DNA of 64,000 nt from positions 310,001-374,000 of the forward strand of contig NZ_JAJPUI010000006.1 of assembly GCF_021390935.1 (NCBI RefSeq). Reading direction: 5' to 3'. The DNA is from Streptomyces sp. CC228A (GTDB lineage: Bacteria; Actinomycetota; Actinomycetes; Streptomycetales; Streptomycetaceae). Positions 26,766 to 34,836 of this stretch are shown here, one piece after another. A program made the translations under genes and the position numbers. Position 1 is the first letter of the stretch, and each line of letters starts with the position of its first letter. The notes beneath the pieces were generated by a model, which ran no database searches, was not told the origin of the DNA, and worked only from the letters and a program-made list of their open reading frames with translations.

Positions 26766-27620
26766 ATGGCGACAGGGGCAGCGGACACGGCGACACCGCC
26801 GGATCTGCGCGGATTCAGAGAGGTGCAGCGGCTCGCGTACGCGTGCGCGGAAGCCGTGGCGGCGCAGCTGCGGCCGGGGGTGACGGAGCGCGAGGCGGCT
26901 CGGATGCAGCGGGACTGGCTGGGCGAGCGGGGCGTGCGGGACTGGTTCCACCTGCCGTTCGCCTGGTTCGGTGACCGCACCGCCTTCGCGGGCTTCCGCA
27001 TACCGCTGCAGTTCTTCCCGACGAACAGGCGGCTGGAGCACGGCATGCCGTTCATCCTCGACATGGCGCCGATCCACCGGGGCTTCACCGCCGACATCGG
27101 CTACTCCGGCTGCCTGGGCCCCCACCCCCTGCACGACAAGCTGACGGCCGACCTGCGGCAGCACCGCGAGCTCATCCTGCGCGAGGTGCGGGAGCGGCGC
27201 CCGCTGCGGGAGATCTACGAGGACGTGGACCGGCTGATGGTGCGGCAGGGATACGCCAACCGGCACCGCGCCTACCCGTTCGGCGTGATCGCGCACAAGG
27301 TGGACCGGGTGCGGGAGCGGCGCTGGGCACCGACCCTGTTCGGGTTCGGCACGCAGTCCCTCAGGGGCCTGGCGAGCGACGCGCTGCACGGGCACCGGGA
27401 GGGCTGGTCACCGTTGTGGTCGCCCTACCGCTTCTCCGACCATCCCCCGAGGCCGGGGCTGTGGGCGGTGGAGCCGCACCTCGGGTTCCGCGGCACGGGG
27501 GCGAAGTTCGAGGAGCTCCTGGTGGTCACGGACTCGCGGGACCCGGAGGAGAGCGCCTTCTGGCTGGACGACGACCTGCCGCACGTGCGGCGCTGGAGCG
27601 CGGAGGGAGCAGAGGCATGA
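26766..27620 (+). CDS. M24-family metallopeptidase-like protein
   Basis: 284 residues. ATG 26766 is preferred over GTG 26757 because GGAGG lies 9 bp before it. It is a stand-alone M24 fold, much shorter than aminopeptidase P, and the five metal ligands all seem present: Asp in FILDMAP, Asp in FTADIGY, His in GVIAHKV, Glu in WAVEPHLG and Glu in AKFEELLV. Substrate-loop sequences differ from methionine aminopeptidase and from PepP, so it may act on another amide or be a creatinase-like hydrolase. It overlaps the next gene by four bases (ATGA), implying a joint function. Confidence 0.85.
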   Translation: MATGAADTATPPDLRGFREVQRLAYACAEAVAAQLRPGVTEREAARMQRDWLGERGVRDWFHLPFAWFGDRTAFAGFRIPLQFFPTNRRLEHGMPFILDMAPIHRGFTADIGYSGCLGPHPLHDKLTADLRQHRELILREVRERRPLREIYEDVDRLMVRQGYANRHRAYPFGVIAHKVDRVRERRWAPTLFGFGTQSLRGLASDALHGHREGWSPLWSPYRFSDHPPRPGLWAVEPHLGFRGTGAKFEELLVVTDSRDPEESAFWLDDDLPHVRRWSAEGAEA

Positions 27621-29395
27621 GCCTGCTGAGGGGGGCGCGGGAGCGCCGGGTGACGACGGGCGGCGTCGACCTGTGCGTCGCGGAGATGGGCAGCCCGGAC
27701 CGGCCGACGGTCGTCCTGGTGCACGGCTACCCGGACTCCAAGGAGGTCTGGTCGGAGGTCGCCCTGCGGCTCGCCGAGCGGTTCCACGTGGTCCTCTACG
27801 ACGTGCGGGGCCACGGCCGGTCCACGGCGCCGGTGCCGCTGCGCGGCGGCTTCACCCTGGAGAAGCTGACGGACGACTTCCTGGCGGTCGTGGACGCGGT
27901 CAGCCCCGGCCGGCCGGTGCATCTGGTGGGACACGACTGGGGATCGGTGCAGTCGTGGGAGTTCGCCACGGTCGCGCGGACCAAGGGCCGCATCGCGTCG
28001 TTCACGTCCCTGTCGGGCCCCTCGCTGGACCACTTCGGGCACTGGATCAAGCGGCGCACGGCGCGTCCGACCCCCAGGCGGGTCGGCCATCTGCTGGGGC
28101 AGGGCGCCAAGTCCTGGTACGTGTACCTCCTGCACACGCCCGTCCTGCCGGAGGCGGCATGGCGGGGGCCGCTCGGCAGGCGGTGGCCGGGCCTGCTGCG
28201 GCGCGTCGAAGGGGTCGCGGACGACGGCTACCCGACGGCCTCCCTGCCCGCGGACGCCGCGCACGGCGCCTGGCTGTACCGGGACAACGTCCGCTCACGG
28301 CTGCTGAGGCCGCGCGACGACGCCCACGCGCACGTGCCGGTACAGCTGATCACGCCGACCGGCGACGCCTTCCTTTCGGAGCGGCTCTACGACGACCTGG
28401 CGCAGTGGGCGCCCCGGCTCGTGCGGCGCACGCTTCCGGCGAAGCACTGGGCGCCCCGTACGCACCCGGACCAGCTGGCTGCGTGGATCGCCGAGTTCGC
28501 GGTGGAGCACGACCCGCGGGAGCAGGGCGGGCCCGGGCTGCCGGAGCCTGTCGCCTCCGGCCGGCGGTACGCGGACCGGTTCGGCGGCCGGCTGGTACTG
28601 GTGACGGGGGCGGGCAGCGGCATCGGCCGGGCCACCGCGTTCGCGTTCGCCGAGGCGGGTGCCCGGGTGGTCGCCGTCGACCGCGACGCGGAGAGCGCGG
28701 CCCGTACCGCGGAACTCGCCCGGCTCGTGGGGGCGCCGGCCGCGTGGCCGGAGGTGGCGGACGTGAGCGACGAGCAGGCCATGGAGAAACTCGGCGCCCG
28801 GGTCGCTGCGGAGTACGGCGTGGTCGACGTGCTGGTGAACAACGCCGGCATCGGCCTTTCCGGCTCGTTCTTCGACACCACCAGCGAGGACTGGAAGCGG
28901 GTCCTCGACGTCAACCTGTGGGGTGTCATCCACGGTTGCAGGGTCTTCGGACGGCAGATGGCGGAGCGCGGCCAGGGCGGGCACATCGTGAACACGGCGT
29001 CGGCCGCCGCGTACCAGCCGTCGAAGGTGCTGTCGGCGTACGGCACGTCGAAGGCCGCGGTGCTGATGCTCAGCGAGTGCCTGCGCGCGGAGCTCGCCGG
29101 GCAGGGCATCGGCGTGACGGCGGTCTGCCCGGGCATCGTGAACACGAACATCACGGCCACCGCCCGGTTCGCCGGGGTGTCGGAGGAGGAGCAGCGCAGC
29201 CGCAGGGAGCGGACCAGCCGACTGTACGGCCTGCGGAACTACCCGCCGGAGAAGGTCGCCGACGCGGTGCTGAGGGCCGTGGCGGAGAACCGGGCGGTGG
29301 TGCCGGTGACGCCGGAGGCGCGGGGCGCGCAGCTGATATCCCGGTTCGCGCCGGCCGCGCTGCGGGCCCTGGCACGGCTGGACCCCCCGCAGTGA
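27617..29395 (+). CDS. alpha/beta-hydrolase and short-chain dehydrogenase fusion
   Basis: 592 residues. Residues 1-300 are an alpha/beta-hydrolase of the epoxide-hydrolase/haloalkane type: VLVHGYPDSKEVW (oxyanion hole HGYP), then the nucleophile in GHDWGS and a late His near AKHWAPRTHP. Residues about 315-560 are an SDR: TGAGSGIG cofactor loop, NNAG, catalytic Ser in NTASAAAYQ and Tyr/Lys in YGTSKAA. The two halves joined in one chain suggest sequential hydrolysis and oxidation/reduction of one substrate. It is coupled to the M24 gene. The substrate is unknown; lipid or terpenoid turnover is only a guess. Confidence 0.9.
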   Translation: MSLLRGARERRVTTGGVDLCVAEMGSPDRPTVVLVHGYPDSKEVWSEVALRLAERFHVVLYDVRGHGRSTAPVPLRGGFTLEKLTDDFLAVVDAVSPGRPVHLVGHDWGSVQSWEFATVARTKGRIASFTSLSGPSLDHFGHWIKRRTARPTPRRVGHLLGQGAKSWYVYLLHTPVLPEAAWRGPLGRRWPGLLRRVEGVADDGYPTASLPADAAHGAWLYRDNVRSRLLRPRDDAHAHVPVQLITPTGDAFLSERLYDDLAQWAPRLVRRTLPAKHWAPRTHPDQLAAWIAEFAVEHDPREQGGPGLPEPVASGRRYADRFGGRLVLVTGAGSGIGRATAFAFAEAGARVVAVDRDAESAARTAELARLVGAPAAWPEVADVSDEQAMEKLGARVAAEYGVVDVLVNNAGIGLSGSFFDTTSEDWKRVLDVNLWGVIHGCRVFGRQMAERGQGGHIVNTASAAAYQPSKVLSAYGTSKAAVLMLSECLRAELAGQGIGVTAVCPGIVNTNITATARFAGVSEEEQRSRRERTSRLYGLRNYPPEKVADAVLRAVAENRAVVPVTPEARGAQLISRFAPAALRALARLDPPQ

Positions 29396-29478
29396 GCCGC
29401 CCCCGCCGCGGGCGCGCCCGGCGGCGCCCGCGGGACCGTACGTACCATCCCTGGGAGGAGGGACCGGGGCAGTAGGGA

Positions 29479-30800
29479 GTGGACGTGTCCGCACAGCCAG
29501 CAGACGGGGACCGGGCGGGCAGGCAGCCGGCGGCGGCGGGTCGGCTGCGGCCGCGCGGCCGCAGCCGGACGCGGCAGCAGCGGACGTGCCGCGCGCACCG
29601 GAAACACCGGCGGTCGAGCGGCCGGGCACGGAAGCAGCGGACGCACGCCGAGCACCGGAAGCGGCCACGGGGGAGCGGCCGGGCGCGGCAGCCCCTACCG
29701 GGAAGCGGCCGGGCACGGAAGCAGCGGAAGCGCCCACCGGGAAGCGGCCGGGCGCGGAAGCAGGAGAAGCCCCCAGCGGGGCGCGGCCGGACGCGGAAGC
29801 AGCGGAAGCGCCTACCGGGAAGCGGCCGGGCGCGGCCGAGTACCGGATCGAGGACCTGGCGCATCTCAGCGGCGCCACGGTGCGCACCATCCGTGCCTAC
29901 CAGGACCGCGGGCTGCTGCCCCGCCCGGAGCGGCGCGGTCGGGCGAACGTGTACGGGGACGCCCACCTGGCGCGGTTGCGGCAGATCGCCGACCTGCTCG
30001 ACCGCGGGTACACCCTGGCTTCGATCAAGGAGCTGCTGGAAGCCTGGGACGCGGGCCGCGGTCTCGGCGGGGTGCTGGGCCTGGTGGCCGAGGTGAACGG
30101 GCCGTGGACGGACGAGCAGGCCGACCGGATCACACGCGCGGAGCTGGACGAGCGGTTCGGCGGCGTACCGGACGAGCGCGCCGTCCGGGAGGCCGTCGCC
30201 CTCGGCGTGCTGGAGCCGGTGCCCGGCCGGGACGACGAGTTCCTGGTGCCCAGCCCGCAGGAGCTGTCCGTCGCCGTCGAGCTGTACGCGGCGGGTGTCC
30301 CGCTGCTGGCCGTCGCCGGGCACCTCCGCGAGCTGCGGGCGCAGGTGGAGCACATCGCGACCCGGTTCCTGGAGTTCACCACCGAGCACGTCTTCGCCCG
30401 CTACCTCGGCCACCGGCCACCCAGCGACGCGGAGGCGACCGAGGCGGCGGAGCTGGTACGGCGGCTGCGGCCGCTGGCCCAGCAGACCGTGGACGCGGAA
30501 CTGGCGCGGGCGATGCGCACGTTCGCCCCGCGGCACCTGCAGCGGCACCTCGCGCCGGGCGCGCCGACCGGGCCGGATGGCGAGCCGCGGAGCGTGGCCC
30601 TCCCGGCGGACACCGTCCGCGCCGTACAGGAACTGGTGGGCACCGAGCACGTGGCGGCGTTCGTCGCCGCGGCGACCGAACGCGAGGTGCGGGCAAGGAC
30701 GTTGGACGCGCTCGCCGAAGCAGGCCGCGACGCCCGACGCGACCCGGAGGGCAGGGGGCCGCACGACGCGCTGCACAAGGAGCGGGGAAGGGAGCTGTAG
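29479..30800 (+). CDS. MerR-family transcriptional regulator with repeat-rich N-terminus (one frameshift)
   Basis: The MerR winged helix is clear from about 29837: YRIEDLAHLSGATVRTIRAY, then GLLPRPERRGRANVYG and LRQIADLLDRGYTLASIKEL. About 250 residues of helical effector domain follow. No good start lies just before the HTH. GTG 29479 with GGGAG upstream opens VDVSAQPADGDRAGRQ in another frame, and one added G near 29538 joins it to the long frame, giving a continuous Ala/Pro/Glu-rich leader of about 120 residues. Without that repair the longest frame starts at GTG 29586 without a ribosome site. The regulator's target is unknown; it is not next to an evident metal or drug gene. Confidence 0.75.
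29676..29840. repeat. 39-bp in-frame tandem repeat in the MerR gene leader
   Basis: Three full 39-bp units (29706-29744, 29745-29783, 29784-29822), with partial units on both sides, encode a 13-residue motif RPGxEAAEAPTGK. The units differ at a few bases each. Confidence 0.9.
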
Positions 30801-30810
30801 GCGGGGTGAG

Positions 30811-30865
30811 TTGTCCACAGAACCGGCCCCTGCGGCTGTGGATAACGGTAGTTGACTGTGGACCA
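30811..30865. other. cluster of three DnaA boxes
   Basis: TTGTCCACA at 30811-30819 (+), TGTGGATAA at 30837-30845 (-) and TGTGGACCA at 30857-30865 (-, one mismatch). They lie within 55 bp in the gap between the MerR gene stop and kptA. The first two face each other. Confidence 0.65.
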
Positions 30866-30959
30866 AACCTCGACCGGGGGGAAATCTCTGTCTCCGGCGT
30901 GTGATTCCCGACACCGCATATCGATAGCGCCGAAGGGCAGCTGGTGCCACGCTGCCGCC

Positions 30960-31508
30960 ATGGACGACCACCGCGCCGTGAAGGTGTCGAAGTACCTCTC
31001 CAAGCACCTGCGCCACCAGCCGGAGAGGATCGGTCTGACCCTGGACCGGCAGGGCTGGGCGGCGGTCACGGACCTCCTCCAGGCGATGGAGCGGCACGGC
31101 ATGCGGATCAGCCGCACCGAGCTGGAGCACGTCGTCGCCGTGAACGACAAGCGGCGCTTCACCCTCGACGCGGACCGCGACCGGATCCGGGCCGCCCAGG
31201 GGCACACCGTGGCCGTCGACCTGGACCTGCCCCGGGCCGCCCCGCCCGCCTGGCTCCACCACGGCACCGTGGCCCGCAACCTGGCGGCGATCCGCGCCGA
31301 AGGGCTGCGCCCGATGGCCCGCCACCATGTCCACCTGTCGCCGGACCGGGAGACCGCGGCCCGCGTCGGTGCGCGCCGCGGCCGCCCCGTCGTACTGACC
31401 GTGGCGGCGGGCGCCATGCACCAGGACGGCCACGTCTTCCACGTCAGCGCCAACCGCGTGTGGCTCACCGACGCGGTACCCCCGGGATACCTCCGCTTCC
31501 GGGAGTGA
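30960..31508 (+). CDS. kptA: RNA 2'-phosphotransferase (Tpt1/KptA)
   Basis: 182 residues from ATG 30960 (MDDHRAVKVSKYLSKHLRH). The Tpt1 signatures are present: SKHLRHQPE, NDKRRFTLD, LHHGTVARN, ARHHVHLS and FHVSANRVWLT. The conserved Arg-His-Arg-Arg catalytic set appears intact. Tpt1 enzymes move a 2'-phosphate from RNA to NAD. Bacteria lack the tRNA-splicing pathway that makes this phosphate in yeast, so the natural substrate is uncertain; some bacterial members can ADP-ribosylate nucleic-acid ends. It follows a DnaA-box cluster. Confidence 0.92.
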   Translation: MDDHRAVKVSKYLSKHLRHQPERIGLTLDRQGWAAVTDLLQAMERHGMRISRTELEHVVAVNDKRRFTLDADRDRIRAAQGHTVAVDLDLPRAAPPAWLHHGTVARNLAAIRAEGLRPMARHHVHLSPDRETAARVGARRGRPVVLTVAAGAMHQDGHVFHVSANRVWLTDAVPPGYLRFRE

Positions 31509-31528
31509 CCGCCACGGCCCGGCGCAGG

Positions 31529-32422
31529 TCAGCCCAGCTGAGCCAGGCCCTCCGTGGCGATCCGCTCGAAGACCTCCTGGTCCGCGGCGAAGTCCGAGTC
31601 CGGGATGGGGGCGTGCAGGACGATCTCGGTGAAGCCGAGGTCCCTGTGCTTCCCCGCGAAGTCCACGAACGCGTCCAGGGAGCTCAGCGGTGCACCGCGG
31701 TCCGGGGTGAACCCGGTGAGCAGCACCTTCTCCAGCTCCGCCACGTCCCGCCCCTCGTCGGCGCAGGCCTTGCCGAGCCGCTCGATCTGCCGCCGCAGCG
31801 CCTCCCGCGACTGCTCCGGGGTCCCGTCCTCGTACAGCTTGGGGTCGCCGGTGGTCACCCAGCCCTGCCCGTGCCGCGCGACGAGCCGCATTCCGCGGGG
31901 CCCCGTGGCGGCGACGGCGAACGGGATGCGCGGCCGCTGCACGCAGCCCGGGACGTTCCTGGCCTCGTGGGCCGAGTAGTGGACCCCTTCCTGCGTGACG
32001 GCGCCCTCCGTGAGGAGTCGGTCCAGGAGCGGCACGAACTCCGCGAACCGGTCGGCGCGCTCGCGCGGCGACCACGCCTCCTGGCCCAGCGCGGTGGCGT
32101 CGAAGCCGTTGCCGCCCGCACCGACACCGAGCGTGACCCGGCCGCCGGAGATGTCGTCGAGGGAGATCAGCTCCTTGGCGAGGGTCACGGGGTGCCGGAA
32201 GTTCGGCGACGTCACGAGAGTACCCAATCGCATACTCTGCGTTACCGTCGCGGCGGCCGTGAGCGTGGGGATGGCACCGAACCACGGCCCTTCGCGGAAG
32301 CTCCGCCAGGAGAGGTGGTCGTACGTGTATGCGGCATGGAACCCGAGGTCTTCGGCCCGCCGCCAGATCTTCTGTCCTTCGGCCCACCGGTGGATGGGGA
32401 GGATCACCGTGCTCAGACGCAT
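31529..32422 (-). CDS. LLM-class F420-dependent oxidoreductase
   Basis: 297 residues from ATG 32422 (MRLSTVILPIHRW). The luciferase-like barrel shows HAAYTYDHLSWRSF, PWFGAIPTLTAAAT, RLGTLVTSPNFRHP, LGVGAGGNGFDA, and VAATGPRGMRLVARHGQGW. These blocks match the actinobacterial F420-dependent branch rather than FMN-dependent monooxygenases. It is convergent with kptA (20-bp gap). Its first 82 codons are repeated as a broken copy at 34389-34637. Confidence 0.9.
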   Translation of the reverse strand: MRLSTVILPIHRWAEGQKIWRRAEDLGFHAAYTYDHLSWRSFREGPWFGAIPTLTAAATVTQSMRLGTLVTSPNFRHPVTLAKELISLDDISGGRVTLGVGAGGNGFDATALGQEAWSPRERADRFAEFVPLLDRLLTEGAVTQEGVHYSAHEARNVPGCVQRPRIPFAVAATGPRGMRLVARHGQGWVTTGDPKLYEDGTPEQSREALRRQIERLGKACADEGRDVAELEKVLLTGFTPDRGAPLSSLDAFVDFAGKHRDLGFTEIVLHAPIPDSDFAADQEVFERIATEGLAQLG

Positions 32423-32556
32423 GACCTCGACGATACGCGGGCTTCCTGCTGCCTCGGATATGCCGACGGAGCAGATTCGGGACGCCATGCGGGCGTCGCG
32501 ATGGGGGCCGCTACCGTGGCGTCATGGGCACGCTGGGTAGGACCGGGCTTGAGGCC

Positions 32557-32893
32557 ATGAGCGAAGAGGCGACGGTGGACGCCTATGGCGAGGACGAGCA
32601 GCGGACCGGTTTGTTCACCATGCTTGGGAGTACCTCGATCTGCCCTTCGCCACCGTGGTTCTCGGCGGCGAGGTAACTGTGCACGGCGTCGACCTCACGC
32701 CCGACGGCGCGATCGTCGCCTTGTGCTCTCGTGGCCGCGTCGGGCCGTCGATGGGAATCCTGGACCTGCCGTTGCCCAGCCCGGCGCCCGAGGGGCGGAC
32801 TGGATCGAGGCGTACCGCCACTGGGCAGGTGGAGACCGGACACCTCTCACTTCACGCGGAACTGGTTCGTATGAAAGGGCTGAACGTGGCTGA
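32557..32893 (+). pseudogene. small acidic protein of the Streptomyces 'calcium-binding' type, two frameshifts
   Basis: Three frames carry consecutive pieces of one protein: MSEEATVDAYGEDEQRTGLF from ATG 32557, then EYLDLPFATVVLGGEVTVH through DLPLPSPAPEG, then ADWIEAYRHWAGG. The joins at about 32630 and 32795 are each repaired by one extra G (GGG to GGGG, GGGG to GGGGG). The repaired protein is about 110 residues. The family is a small Streptomyces group often labelled calcium-binding, with no confirmed function. Its last bases overlap the start of the next gene, so the two were probably cotranscribed. It is either a decayed gene or a sequence error. Confidence 0.55.
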
Positions 32894-34091
32894 GGCCGTA
32901 CCGGGCACGCATCTGGGTGCCCCTGAACCGTCGCTGGCCGATCTCATCGAGCGCAGCGCCGAGTTGAAGGAGAAGCTGGTCGCCTTCGCTCAGAGCGCCC
33001 GCTTCGACTGGTGGTTGACGCCTCTCCTGCTGGAGGCCGCCGGGCCTGCACGGCAACTGGACGAGGGTGAGGCGGTCCGGATCACCGACCATTTCATCCT
33101 GCGGTACCGGCTGCCGGACGGTACGACCGTGGTGGACCGGTTCGTCGCCGGACGGAAGGACTTGACCGCGGCCGAACGGGAGATGCTGCTCGGCTGGCGT
33201 GACCCGGTCGAGGGCATCTTCGAGATCCAGCGCAAGGACGGGGATGCCATCGTCCTGCTCGATCTGGTCAGCGACCTGGAATACCGCACCTACTCGAATG
33301 CCGGACGGGCGGCGTTCCGCGGAGTGTCCAAGGGGGGATTCCTCCACACCTGCCTGGTGCCCGTTCAGTCGACCGGCGGGGCGTGGCTGGTGTCCGGGGC
33401 GATGTCGTACTACCCCAGGTCCAGTGCCCCCGACATCGCCCAGGCAGCGCTCGAACTGGCCACCAGCCGACCCGAGCTGGTCTTCCGCAACCCTCAGAAG
33501 ATCGAGCAGGGGTGGCAGCGGATGCGGGAGGACCGGGCAGCGTTCGTCGAGTTCTGCGGCGGCGACGAGTTGGTCCTTCCACCTGCCGAAGCCGAGGACC
33601 TCCTCAACGCCTACTACCGTCACCGCCAACAGGCCGCCGTCGCCGCACAGCCCAGCGGTGCCCGGCGCAGGCGGCACCCCGGCCCGGACCTGCCCTTCTT
33701 CGCGCTGCCGTCAGAACTGGCCGACTCGGACACCGTCGGCGTCATCTATGACCAGGTCGACGGGCTCAACTTCTACGCCGACTACGGGATGCTGCGGGAC
33801 CTCTTCGCGGACCCCGCCGTCGCAGGCCGCAGAGAGCACCAGGACCTGCTGCGCACGTACCTGCGCGAGGAGTCGATCGCGCCGCTGCCGATCCGCCGTC
33901 TGGCCGCCGCTCACCCGGAGACCGCTGATGAGGTGTTCCGGAAGCTCCTGCGGAAACCCGGATTCACCTGGAGCGACCATGGTGAGGCGCTGCTGCGCCG
34001 ACGCAAGCCCTGGTACTACGAGAGCGAGCCCCGTCCGGGCGTCTCGGTCATCGGCGACCGCCTCAGCACGCTCGTCGCCGGCCGCCGGTAG
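32871..34091 (+). CDS. hypothetical protein, 406 residues
   Basis: I do not recognise this protein. From ATG 32871 (MKGLNVAEAVPG) or, with a better AAAGGG site, GTG 32886. It is soluble, with no signal or membrane segment. Recognisable texture includes LADLIERSAELKEKLVAFAQ (helix), an alpha/beta middle with GIFEIQRKDGDAIVLLDL and YRTYSNAG, and GAWLVSGAMSYYPRSS. A second half has LPFFALPSELADSDTVGVIYD, YGMLRDLFADP and a C-terminal WYYESEPRPG. Composition is slightly less GC-extreme than the neighbours. It sits in the accessory patch between an intact and a truncated LLM gene. No function is inferred. Confidence 0.7.
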   Translation: MKGLNVAEAVPGTHLGAPEPSLADLIERSAELKEKLVAFAQSARFDWWLTPLLLEAAGPARQLDEGEAVRITDHFILRYRLPDGTTVVDRFVAGRKDLTAAEREMLLGWRDPVEGIFEIQRKDGDAIVLLDLVSDLEYRTYSNAGRAAFRGVSKGGFLHTCLVPVQSTGGAWLVSGAMSYYPRSSAPDIAQAALELATSRPELVFRNPQKIEQGWQRMREDRAAFVEFCGGDELVLPPAEAEDLLNAYYRHRQQAAVAAQPSGARRRRHPGPDLPFFALPSELADSDTVGVIYDQVDGLNFYADYGMLRDLFADPAVAGRREHQDLLRTYLREESIAPLPIRRLAAAHPETADEVFRKLLRKPGFTWSDHGEALLRRRKPWYYESEPRPGVSVIGDRLSTLVAGRR

Positions 34092-34100
34092 TCACCGAAG

Positions 34101-34343
34101 GTGCCGCAGGCGGCGTTCGACCATGCCGTTTCCCTGGCCAAGGTGCGCCCGGTCACGGAGGAGCTCGCACGTGCGGCAAGCAGACTGCTCGCCGCAGAAA
34201 GGCTGCACGGTCACAAGTACGGCACCGATGCGATGCTCGCGGCCACGGCCCATATGGAGCGCGGCGGCGTCACCGTGATCACGAGTGACACGACCGATCT
34301 CCGCCGACTGTGCCTCCCTCGCATCGCCGTCGAGCCGATCTGA
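34101..34343 (+). pseudogene. PIN-domain protein remnant (VapC-like C-terminal half)
   Basis: 80 residues. The sequence RLLAAERLHGHKYGTDAMLAATA, followed by GVTVITSDTTDLRRLC, matches the second half of PIN-domain proteins. The Asp in KYGTDAMLA and the pair in TSDTTDL correspond to later acidic-site residues. The N-terminal third with the first catalytic Asp and the motif VLD-S is absent, and nothing upstream in any frame supplies it. No antitoxin gene is adjacent. Probably a non-functional leftover of a toxin gene. Confidence 0.6.
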
Positions 34344-34388
34344 GCGCCGACCTCGGCCCTTCCCCAGCCATTGGCGTGTTTCCCCAGG

Positions 34389-34637
34389 TCAGCGCGTCAT
34401 GAGCGAACGAGGCGCGACCGGGGTGACGAGCATGTCGAGGCGCATGCGCCGCGTCGCGGCGACCACGGCGGCCAGCGTCGGGATCGCGCCGAACCACGGG
34501 CCGCCACGGAAGCTGCGCCAGGACAGGTGGTCACAGGTGTACGCGGCGTGAAAGCCGCGCTCCTCGGCGCGTGTCCACCGCTCGCGGCCCCCGTCGTCCC
34601 GGCGGCGCACGGGCAGGATGACGGTACTCAGGCGCAG
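34389..34637 (-). pseudogene. truncated duplicate of LLM oxidoreductase N-terminus
   Basis: Read on the minus strand from 34637, the frame gives LRLSTVILPVRRR, then FHAAYTCDHLSWRSF and GGPWFGAIPTLAA. This is a diverged copy of the first 80 codons of the LLM gene at 31529-32422. The start ATG is now CTG, and the frame ends after MRLDMLVTP at a stop. It cannot make an active enzyme. It marks the right edge of the accessory patch. The rest of 34344-34836 has no supported gene. Confidence 0.8.
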
Positions 34638-34836
34638 ACTCCTACCCGAAAGCCTACGGGTGCCCCATGGGTCGCAGGGGTCGCAGGGGTCGCATGAGCC
34701 TCGCGGCCAAGGCGGGCACCGGGCGGTTACTGGTGTTTCCCCCGTTTCCTCCCACGTGTGCGTTCCCGAGATCGCACGGCTCAAATGCGCACCCTTTCGC
34801 ACGTCCGTGCACTTCGAGCGGTGACCGTACGGGAGA

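Noticed and set aside
29479..29586. Programmed frameshifting as the explanation for the split MerR, M23 and primase-like genes.
   Set aside because: The joins lack slippery heptamers and stimulatory structures common to such sites, and several unrelated genes share the same single-G repair.
29151..32387. A 1,078-codon open frame on the minus strand.
   Set aside because: It runs opposite the fusion, MerR and kptA genes and overlaps the LLM gene in another frame; composition is low-complexity Arg/Pro/Ala.
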